A stretch of 64,000 nucleotides of DNA from NCBI GenBank assembly GCA_014526335.1, contig JACTAT010000196.1, forward strand, positions 62,001 to 126,000. The letters are read 5' to 3'. Shown here piece by piece: positions 43,901 to 53,700 of the stretch. This stretch comes from Chrysaora quinquecirrha (taxonomy: Eukaryota; Cnidaria; Scyphozoa; Semaeostomeae; Pelagiidae). How positions within the stretch are numbered: position 1 is the first letter of the stretch; every line of letters starts with the position of its first letter. Below the pieces are notes generated by a model that saw nothing but the letters and a program-made list of their open reading frames with translations, ran no database searches and was not told the origin of the DNA. The translations under genes were made by a program, and so were the position numbers.

Positions 43901-45965
43901 TTCTCCCTAACTTCTCTTATTCTAATCAAAAATCAGTCTATTTACCTCCTAGAGATCATTCAAAGTGTAATTGGTAAGATTTGATGGCCATTTTTGAAGA
44001 AAAAGGAGTTTTTATTCACCCCTTACATTGGCTGATTTTTGGTCTATTAACAAAGGCTATAGACTGGCATTTTTGCGATTTTTGGGGTAAAGTTTTCCTC
44101 TCTTAATTCGCTCATTCTAATAGAAAATCAATCTTTTTACCTTCTTTGGGGTTATTCAGGGGGTATTTAGTAAGATTTGATAGCTATTTTTGAAGAAATA
44201 AAGGAAGGTTTTTAACCCCTGATTTTGGCTAATTTTTGGCCCTTTAGCAAGGCTATAGACTAGCCTTTTTGCAATATTTGAGGGTAAAATTTTTTCTCCG
44301 TAATTTCGCTAGTTATAATAGAAAACTAATCTATTTAACCTCGTTGAGGTAATTCCGGGGTATTTATTAAGATTTGATAACTATAATTAAAGAAAGACCA
44401 TGAGGTATCAAACCCCCGATTTTGGTCGATTTTTGGCCTGTTAACAAGGCTATAGACTGACATTTTTGCGATTTTTGGGGTAAAGTTTTCCTCTCTTATT
44501 TCGCTCATTCTAATAGAAAATCAATCTTTTTACCCCCTTTGGGGTTATTCAGGGGATATTAGTAAGATTTGATAGCTATTTTTGAAGAAAGAAAAAAATA
44601 TTTTAAACCCCTGATTTTGGCTGATTTTTGGCCCTTTAGCAAGGCTATAGACTTGCCTTTTGCGATTTCTTGGGGTAAAGTCTTTCTCCCTAATTTCGCT
44701 CATTCTAATAGAAAATCAATCATTTTACCCCCTTTGAGGTTATTCAGTGTGTATTTTGTTAGATTTGATAGCTATTTTTGAAGAAATAAAGGAAGGTTTT
44801 AAACCCCTGATTTTTGCTGATTTTGGCCATTTAGCAAGGCTATAGACTTTCCTTTTTGCAATATTTGGGGATAAACTTTTTCTCCCTAATTTCGCTAGTT
44901 ATAATAGAAAATCAATCTATTTACAACCTACGGGGTCATTTAGTGGCTATTTAGTAAGGTTTGATAACTACTTTAAGGATCTAAATGGAGGTTTTTAACC
45001 CCACATTTAGGCCGACTTTTGGCCATTTGGCAAGACTTTAGACTTGCCTTTTTGCGATATTTGAAGGAAAACTTTTACTCCCTTATTTCGCTGATTCTTA
45101 AAGAAAATAAATCTTTTTACCTCCTCTGAGGTTATTTAGGGGGTATTTGTAACATTTGATAGTTATTTTTGAAGAAAGGGGGAGTTTTTGTTCACCCCTT
45201 ACTTGTTGATTTTTGGCCATTTAGCAAGGCTATAGACTTGCCTTTTTACGATTTTTGGTGGGTGGAAATTTTTTAAATGAAAAATCAATTTATTAACTCA
45301 ATAGAGGTTATTCAGTGAGTATTTAGTAAGATTTGATAGCTATTTTGGAAGAAATAAAGGAAGGTTTTAAATCCCTGAATTTTGCTAATTTTTGGCCATT
45401 TAGCAAGGCTATAGACTTGCCTTTTTGCGATTCTTGCGGGTAATTATTTTCTCCCTACTTTTGCTGATTCTCATGGAAAATCAGTCTATTTACCCCCCAG
45501 TGGTTATTAAGGGGGTGTTTAGTAAAATTTGATAACTATTATTGAAGAAAGAACATGAGGTTTTAAACCCCTGATTTTGGCCGATTTTGTCTATTTAGCA
45601 AGGCTAGAGACTTGCCTTTTTGCGATTTTTGGGGGTAATATTTTTCGCCCTAACTTTGCTTATACAAATGGAAAATCAGTCTATTTACCCCTTAGAGGTT
45701 ATTAAGGGGTGTTTAGTAAGATTAGATAACTAATTTTGGAGAAAAGAGGGAGCTTTCATTTTGACAGATTTTTGGCCTCTTAGCAAGGCTATAGACTTTC
45801 CGTTTTTACGATTTAACTAGGGTTCTTTGCACTGTAATTCTGAATATTCTGGAAGAAAAATACGTTTATCACCCCCTTAGAGGCAATTCAGTGAGAATTT
45901 GGTAGGATTTGATAGATATTTTTGAAGAAAAGAAGCCCCTGATATTGGCTGATTTTTGGCCATTA
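40930..45965 (+). repeat. Satellite array of about 25 units, period about 200 bp
   Basis: Each unit has TTTAGCAAGGCTATA (e.g. 41477, 41677, 42069, 42268, 42473, 42675), TTTTTGCGATTTTTGG, TAGAAAATCAATCT, a C-run, GAGGTTATTCAGGGG and TTAGTAAGATTTGATAACTA. The period varies from 194 to 204. Adjacent units near 42240 and 42440 are almost identical while the array edges are diverged, the usual pattern of unequal exchange. No protein coding. Confidence 0.95.
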
Positions 45966-46106
45966 AAAAGTATTGACAAAGTAACTTCTTAAGCAGGCAA
46001 AAGTTGTACTAATAAAAACGAATTGTTGGATTGACCTCTAATAAGAATAAGGTAAAGAGCCTGCAAAAAATAAGTTTTTCGTAGACGAAGGGGTACTTTT
46101 AATGAA

Positions 46107-46213
46107 TCACTTCTCAATGAATTTGAGTATGTATTGCTGAATTTGGGACATATTTTCATTCTCTGGTTCAACCTCTTCCTTCTCTGGAACATGCTTTTCG
46201 TCATATACTTGTC
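46107..46213 (-). CDS. Possible terminal coding exon, unassigned
   Basis: On the - strand the frame VYDEKHVPEKEEVEPENEN then MSQIQQYILKFIEK ends at TGA (46109-46107). The composition is acidic and protein-like, followed by a Lys-ending amphipathic stretch. The acceptor (ACAAG) lacks a good pyrimidine tract, and the phase does not fit the last confirmed TTLL exon without making a stop. It could be a 3' exon of another - strand gene or chance. Confidence 0.25.
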
Positions 46214-46799
46214 TTCTTCATTATTTTATAAAAGAGCTAAGTTGGCAAAATGCAAAACAATTTCAAATTTAATTCTCGGTCAACTTTTCGACTTGCTTAT
46301 TGATTTAGTTTGAGAAAAGCTCACAAGAAACTTGAAAACTTGCAGATAAAAAAGCATAAGAAGACTATACCATAAGAAAGATTAGACTAAGAAAGACAAG
46401 ACCATAAGAAAGCTAAACAAAATTTTAAATCAGAAAGATTTTAGAAAAAATTCATCTCATGGGCTATTTCATACCCTTTTCATAACTCACAAATAGATAT
46501 CATTATAATCATATACATCTAAAGTATCAAAATCTATAAAAAATCTAGTTTCTTTGAAAGCCATATTTCACTTCTTTTCCGTATTATGTACAATAATCTA
46601 TTAAACGAGTTTCTGTATAAAAGAATAGTTTTTAAATTTATTTCTCTCTGTTGAAATAGTGCTTAATGCAGCTTTCTCATCAACAGTCGCCACATTTGAT
46701 TGTTTCTTCTATATTAGCTGAGTGCTAATGCTCTGTTCTCCACTAACTCCATTTGCTAAAATTAACGATAATATAGTTTTGAGTCATCGAACTCTTAAG

Positions 46800-46893
46800 T
46801 AGCCTGCGTGCAGACTTTACTATACAGATTTTACTTTACAAGTTCCTCATTGGCGCTCCTTCGCAGTGGACAGTAAAGACTGCACGCAGGCTA
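46800..46893. mobile_element. 94-bp hairpin MITE with 8-bp target duplication
   Basis: TAGCCTGCGTGCAGACTTTA at the left and its complement at the right form arms of about 22 bases with one mismatch. ACTCTTAA flanks both sides (46791-46798 and 46894-46901). An 8-bp duplication suggests hAT-type mobilisation. Confidence 0.8.
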
Positions 46894-47346
46894 ACTCTTA
46901 AAAATTTTCGTTATGCAGGTCGTGGCACAGGAGGCCCGATAGCATTAATATCATGAATGATGTACCTTGATGTATGTTGTTTTTCTACCTAGAACATACT
47001 GTCTTCAGTACAGAAATTTTGTTGTTGCTTGAAAGACGTCACATTAGCTATATTAGCTTCATATGTATAATAAATAAAGTGAAGCTTTTTGAATAGCCTT
47101 GATTAAAGATTGTTTTGCCTGAATTTCGGTTAATTTTTCGTCGAACGCCAACTTCCTTACGCCAAAATATTCCCCAGCTCCTAAACTGTCTCTGGTCTCA
47201 TTTGTTTTCACCATAGTCAATAGAAAAAAACACTGGTCTGGAAGCCTATTGTTACTCTCAAAAACTTGAAACGTGTTCAATTTGTCGTCACGTGATCAAA
47301 GTAAGTGCACACCTGGAGGGGACAAAGTATAAAATGGTTGGCGAAA

Positions 47347-47558
47347 TTATTGTACGGGAAGAAACTTTGGACACAATTTAATAGATTTATAGGATGAAGA
47401 CAAGCTGGATGAAATGTTAGACCTCGGAAACGAATAAATTCCGCGTCTCTGATCTTTTAACTTTTGTAAGGGATTCACAAACTGATTTTTTTCGTGAGTG
47501 TTAACCCAAAGTTTTGCGGGGAACAATTTTCCAATACGAATTTGGTCTTTCATAATTT
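47347..47558 (-). CDS. Possible coding exon inside the inverted-repeat composite, unassigned
   Basis: After an acceptor TTATCCAG the - strand is open for about 70 codons (EIMKDQIRIGKLFPAKLWVN onward, basic and Ser-rich) to a TAA at 47349-47347. It needs a phase-1 upstream partner, which was not found. It may be an element-borne ORF or a captured exon. Confidence 0.25.
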
Positions 47559-48070
47559 CTGGATAATTTTTATTTTTGTTACATATGTATTTTCCATAAG
47601 TACATAATAACAACTCTAGAGTATCATATGTGTATATGTCTATCAATTTGTTGTTTCTCCATAATATGTGTGGCTCATCAGCTGATCACCCAGGGGGACA
47701 TTTCGGGGCTTTGAGATCAGTATATCCTTCTCACCCAACAGCAAAAGAAGCTGTTGCCATTTTTTGTATAGGCTATGTGGAGTTCACAACAGTGCTAGAA
47801 TGCTGAGACTGCAACCAAGTTGACTTGTGGTGTCTGTTTGTACGTGTGTACATTTTTCTTGAAAATTTTAGCACCTAAAAACAGCCCCGACGGTGACAAT
47901 TAGAAATTTTTTGACAGGGATTGCATGCGAAACGTTTTTTGTGCAACTGATTTGCTGCTGGCTAAAAGATTTTGTCAAATTAAATATATTCGGACTTATC
48001 AAGGCTGTTTCTGACACTGTATTAGACATGATAGTCACCACTTATCATGACAAGCCTTTGATATTTAGTT

Positions 48071-48109
48071 GGGCAACGTTTCGGGAGAGATCCGTCTCCC
48101 ATCATCGGG
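48071..48109 (-). ncRNA. Hammerhead-like motif at the 3' side of the Penelope-like element
   Basis: Read on the - strand: CCGATGA, then a hairpin with GGGAGA pairing to TCTCCC, then GAAAC. Penelope-like elements are known to carry hammerhead motifs in their terminal repeats. The first core base reads C where the consensus CUGANGA has U, so this copy may be inactive. Confidence 0.5.
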
Positions 48110-48206
48110 CAATGAGAAATGTGGTTTCTTGCCTATTTATTGCAAAGGTCGGATCGAAAGGTGTGAAATTAACCGGACCTGCGAGGAAGCTCGGAATTTT
48201 TGGCGC

Positions 48207-49235
48207 TCAATTTCTAAAATTTGTGGCGCCAAAATTGCGTTCAGTGCAACTTTTGATGTTATTCAACCAGATTTCTGGGATTGAGTAAGATACTTGATTG
48301 ATACAAGGAGTTGATAGAACTGAGTGAATGCTCTCTTTAACAAGTCTGTTTTTCCAGTTCTTATCTTCATCAATCACTGAAATGTTATCCCAATCCATCT
48401 GGTGTTTTTCCGTCCAACAATGATTGGCAAGATCACTTTTGTCAGTTCGACCATGGGTCACATTCGATTTATGTTCTTTGAGCCTAGTTCCTGTCTCTCT
48501 TTTCGATTGTCCTATATATGATTTAGGACAATCTCTACATGGTATTTTGTATACCACGTTTGATTTTTCAAGATCGTCAACTTTGTCTTTTGGCCTTGAA
48601 AGCGACTTTTTAAGTGTATTAAGGGAATAAAAAGTACACCTTATATTTTGTTTAGACAAAGATCGACGGATTTTCTCACTTGTCCCTCTGATATATGGCA
48701 GGTTCATAGAACATTTAGGCTCCTCTTTGTCAGCCTCAGTATTCTGTCTGGGCTTTGAGATTTTTCAAGTGACCTTGCGTATGTCTTCTTGTATATATTC
48801 ATTGGCCTTTAGAACGCTTGAGATCCTTTTGTACTCATTATCTAGATCATCAAGATTGCTCGTAATAGATTTTGCTCTGTTGAAGAGAGAAGATATGACA
48901 CTGTTTTTGACACTGTCTAAGTGATGCGAGTTCGCATTCAGGTATTGGTCAGTGTGAGTGGGCTTCCTGTACACTGATACGCTTAGACTTTTATTGGCAT
49001 TCCTTTGAATCTCAGTGTCAAGGAAGGCTAGTTTTCCATCATTCTCTACCTCTGTAGTGAACTTCAATTTCACATGTAGGGAATTGATGTGCTTATAGAA
49101 ATCTTCCATCTTGTCCCTCTTCATGATCACGAACACATCATCTACATATCTCTCCCATACTTGAAAATTTTTGCTCCCGAAAACATCTCGCGTACGTTCG
49201 ATCGTAGTTGAAAAATTTTTAAGCGTCACCGTCAA
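48207..49235 (-). pseudogene. Penelope-like element: RT C-terminal part and GIY-YIG endonuclease
   Basis: The upstream part (49235-48765) encodes FQVWERYVDDVFVIMKRDKM, KLAFLDTEIQRN and SVYRKPTHTDQYLNANS, the YVDD palm and thumb of Penelope-like RT. The downstream part (48707-48207) encodes VVYKIPCRDCPKSYIGQSKR and GTRLKEHK, a GIY-YIG nuclease with the CCHH-type insertion typical of these elements. The two lie in different frames, and the N-terminal RT fingers are missing. It is truncated and frameshifted, so non-autonomous now. A hammerhead-like motif lies just beyond its 3' side. Confidence 0.85.
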
Positions 49236-50044
49236 GGGCTGTTTTCAGGAGCAAAAATTTTCCAGAAAAACATAGAGAAAAACTCACAAAATTTTCAAAT
49301 GTTGCACATGGGTCTGTTCTGAAGAAAAATCAATTTGGTTGCAAGATCAGTTGCACAACAAATGACCTCCTTAGGCCCCGAACGCAAACTGAACTCCAAC
49401 AGAACACAAACTAATCACAAACTAAACACAATCTGAACCTATTGTGATTAAACTTATTTATGAAAATGAGACCATGATAAATTAATAAAAAATAAATCAA
49501 ACAATTTCGTAGCTTGCTTGCCATCAAACTACCAAGCCAAACTACCATGCAAACTCTAAGTGCGGGAAAACTTGTGCACTTACTTTGGTCACGTGATAGC
49601 TTAAAAACTAAACAATAAGTTAGAACAATAGGCTTCCAGACCAGTGTCTTTTTCTTTTGACTATGTTTTCACTTTCCTTAACAGAATAATTTAAAACAGG
49701 TACGAAAATATATTATTTTTATGGCGGTTTGAAATCTGCCGAGGCTCGGTACTATTACTGTGGGCTACTGTGTACTAAATTTTTGCCACAAAATTACTTT
49801 TGTATAAATTTGAGAATATGTCAGAAAAACCGTCAGAAAATATGGAGCTTCTTTTGCAATCAAAATGTCACATCCGATGCTTTTCAGCATACAACAACAA
49901 TAAATAATAATTATAACAGAAAATATACTTTTAATCGCACGGAATTTGATGCACCACGAACTCTTTGAGCTCTTGTTGACTTACTGGAATAAAAAAAGGA
50001 ATTTTCTTGAGATATCCCCTTATATACGGATATATATTTTTCAT

Positions 50045-50345
50045 AAATGGCAAACACTAGGATAGAATTTTCCGATGGAATACCATCGATTGAATACCAC
50101 CATAGATGGGATTGGAACTTTGACTGCATGATCCGAGAGCCAACGCCTATTCCACTGGTGCATGTCGACTGAGCTAAAGAGTCCAATGAAATCGTCGAGT
50201 AATTCTACAAGCCAAACGTGAGGTGAGCCTTGGGCTGTATGACCTAAAAAGCTACTCGAAAGTTTCATTCTGTTGTTAAGCGGACGGATTATGCAGTCCA
50301 GGTTCGAATCCGATCTATAGCGGCATTCCAATCGTGGAAAAAACC
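50045..50345. repeat. Head-to-head pair of tRNA-derived SINEs
   Basis: A - strand copy (about 50205-50045) reads GAGTAATTC, GGCTCTCGGATCATGCAGTC, a B-box remnant (GTTCCAATCCCATCTATGG) and GTGTTTGCCAT. A + strand copy (about 50215-50345) reads GCCTTGGGCTGTATGAC, GTTAAGCGG and CAGGTTCGAATCC. Both belong to the 30 kb family. Just 3' of the TTLL stop. Confidence 0.75.
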
Positions 50346-50709
50346 GTTACATACCGCATGCTCTATAATTAACACTGAGTGAATAAACGTTCCCTCCTTT
50401 TAATGTTCCCTCTATTTAACGTCGCCGAGGATTGAGGGAGAGGGGTATTAATCAGAAAGTATAGGATTAATACTTTTTAAGTTGATAGAACAATATACAA
50501 GTCCAATATATGTTTTATCTTTTCACTTATTTCGTTTACATCTAGCTACATGATACGCAAAAAATAATGTCTTCTGAAAAATCTCCACTACGTAACGCCT
50601 CTCCTTTGAACAGCAAAAGCTGTAATGTCGCGGCGTTAAATAGACGATTTACCCAACCGAATAAAATGAATTAACAAAAGAATAAAAAAGTAAACAAAGC
50701 AAATAAAGC

Positions 50710-53700
50710 TCACCAAATGGTTCCACTGACTTCAAGTGCTCCAGGAGAAGCAGCGGATATATTATGTTTCGTGTCTGGATCATCTTTATATTGTAATGGT
50801 GCAGGGGTAGATACAATTGATAATCCTAGAGAGTTGTCTTGTTTGGAATAACGTGACAAATTAGTATATGCTTGGCTTGGTAAAATTGGTCCACGCGGAG
50901 GGCTCATTATATCTGATGAACTCAATTTCGGTTCGATTGGCTCAATACTTTCAATACTAAGTGGAAACCCAATATGTTGATGCGGCAATGCTTTCTGTAA
51001 CTTTCCAATGCGACTTACTTCGAGTTCTATCCCTCGAGAAATCGAGGTAATTTCCTGTTCAACTGTATTTCTCGCGGGAAGTGGCGGTTTACGTGAGCCA
51101 ATCTTAGGCCTGTTTAACGATGAATAATTCACCCCGAATGGTAAAATCGCCGGTTTCTTATTGGTCGAGCCTTGCAAAAGAGTTTGTTGGTCGCTTACTA
51201 CTTGATGAAGTCTTTCTGTGGCTACAGCTGGAGTAATTATTGGATTTAAGCCAACACCTGGTGCAGGTTGCTGTGACAAAAACCGGCCTAAATACGAGCG
51301 AATTGCTGTGCTTTGTGTTGTACTCTGTGGGCGTTGTTTTTTGAAAATCTGTATATTTGTTGGTTGCGCATCTTCTTTAGGTTTTTGTGTATCCATCTGA
51401 AAAATATAAAACCTTGTTAAGGTGGCTTATAAAGAGAAATGCGCATTTCATAAAAAAAACATTTTGCAGGGAGTTATCAAAGGGGGTAACAACCACAAGC
51501 ATCAAGACCATGATGTGCATGGATTTTTCGGCGTTTATCTTTGGATAATTAGAAAATAAAAAAAATTTGGAAAAGAGATATTTAAAGACTAACATCAACA
51601 AGATAAACAAGTGTATATAAATGGCTTCATATAATGTAGAAAATTTTAGAATAAATGATATGCAACACACTGAGAGTATCATCCCTTCCACTCTCTTCTC
51701 TCATCCTGTACATGTAATTGTTGTTGAGCAAAGATGAGAAAAAAGGAAATAAGCCTGGGTCAAGCGATGTTAAGGGCACGAAGACTCAAATAAGAATGAA
51801 TATGTTTCTAGAACTTAGAAAAAATCAAGGAGGACGCACGATTCAAACTGTTTCCTTAATTTGAAGAGGGTGAAAGCAAGCACATTTCACAGCAATGACA
51901 TGCGTGGCGAGACGCACGTACGTGATCGTGCATCTTAAAACCCAGGCCTATGTAATTTGCCGACCTCGCAAGGACGCAGAGACGGAAATCGGAAATTCTA
52001 AAACTTACTTGCGGGAATTCAAATACTTGGTACACTGGTTGGGGTTTCACAGCGACTAAAGTTTGTGGGAATGGGTTGTGATTAGGGTGAATAAAATTTG
52101 ACGGTAAAAAATCATGATTATCAATCTTCAAGGATAAAGATAAGGGTGCAATATCCCTTGATAAGGAATTATTAATGAGAGCAGTCACCAAAAACATGAT
52201 AAAGACAAGGATGAAGTCCACCAACTTTAACTTACCTTGAGAATCTTATCATTTGATTTAGAAACAGTATTTGATCCATGTAACAGACGATAGACTTGTT
52301 CCACAATACCAAGGCTACGAACTAAATTATCCCTTTGCATCATAGCCCCTAACCTTTCTAGTTCTTCTTCTTCAATTATTGGCATTGGTTTCGATGTATC
52401 GAAGGACTTCTGCATAACTGCTTGCTTCTGGAATTAAAATAAGTAACGTTAGAATTCTAATGGCGGAAGAATGATTTGATAAGATATGATATGCTATGAT
52501 ATGATATGATATGATATGATATGATATGATACGATATGATATTATATGACCTGACGTGACATGATATGATATATGACATGACATGACATGACATGACATG
52601 ATATGATATAATATGATATGATATGATATGATATGATATGATATGATATGATATGATACGATATGATATTATATGATCTGACGTGACATGATATGATATA
52701 TGACATGACATGACATGACATGACATGATATGATATAATATGATATGATATGATATGATATGATATGATATGATATGATATGATATGATATGATATGATA
52801 AGATATGATATGATATGATATGATATGATATGATACGATATGATATTATATGACCTGACGTGACATGATATGATATATGACATGACATGACATGACATGA
52901 CATGATATGATATAATATGATATGATATGATATGATATGATATGATATGATATGATATGATATGATATGATATGATATGATATGATAAGATATGATATGA
53001 TATGATATGATATGATATGATACGATATGATATTATATGACCTGACGTGACATGATATGATATATGACATGACATGACATGACATGACATGATATGATAT
53101 ATGATATGATACGATCTAAACACATTTATATATATCTCAAGATGCTGTTCTGCCAGGGATTCGTTTTTTTCAAAAATAGATGTTTTTAGTCAGCTCTTCA
53201 GGTACTCTTTTAGATCTTTTTCGAAACGACATACAGTCGGGAGTTCTCTATTATCAACTGAGATATCATTCCAAACCTTTATTGCAGAAATTCTTTTTCG
53301 AATGTTCTGTATTTAGTCTGGGAATTTGAAGATCTCTAAATTGCCTTGTTACATAGTTTGGTTGCGAGGATCTTTGCACAACTTTTTCCCGAAGGCTTTC
53401 AGGGCTTAATTTGTTTATAGTCTTGTATGTCATTACCGATTTACCAAATTGAAGAAAATCACGCATCGTATGTGGTATTACAAAAGACTTGGGAGACTGT
53501 GTATTGAGCTTATTACCGAAGCAGAGGTTAATCGTTTCTTCCCCAAAGTACATGCAAAGTAGCTACTACTTCTAAGAAGTCACACGCAGTTAGTACTGCA
53601 CAACGCGTCTCACAATACCACGCCAGCTTTTTCTATCTTGTGTCAGTTCAGATAATTTATTCAATATTTGTGCTTCTTTCGAAAGATCCAATTTGATTCC

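Larger units (their letters stand above)
47213..49672. repeat. 2.5 kb imperfect inverted-repeat composite
   Basis: Outer arm words at 47216-47255 (ATAGTCAATAG, ACACTGGTCTGGAAGCCTAT) reappear complemented at about 49630-49665. GTCACGTGATCAAAGTAAGT at 47287 reappears complemented at 49573-49597. An inner pair at about 47800-47905 and 49220-49345 shares AAACAGCCC, GACGGTGAC and TTGGTTGCA words. Penelope-like sequence fills the centre. The arms differ in length, so this is an old or composite structure. Confidence 0.65.

Noticed and set aside
40930..45965. Several open frames of 60-100 codons inside the 200-bp satellite
   Set aside because: They recur with the repeat period, start at different unit positions and are not conserved between units; coding is unlikely.
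52457..53123. Long - strand open frame of SYHII-type repeats
   Set aside because: It is a translation of the ATGAT pentamer satellite, open in several frames because the repeat lacks stops; no start context or splice support.
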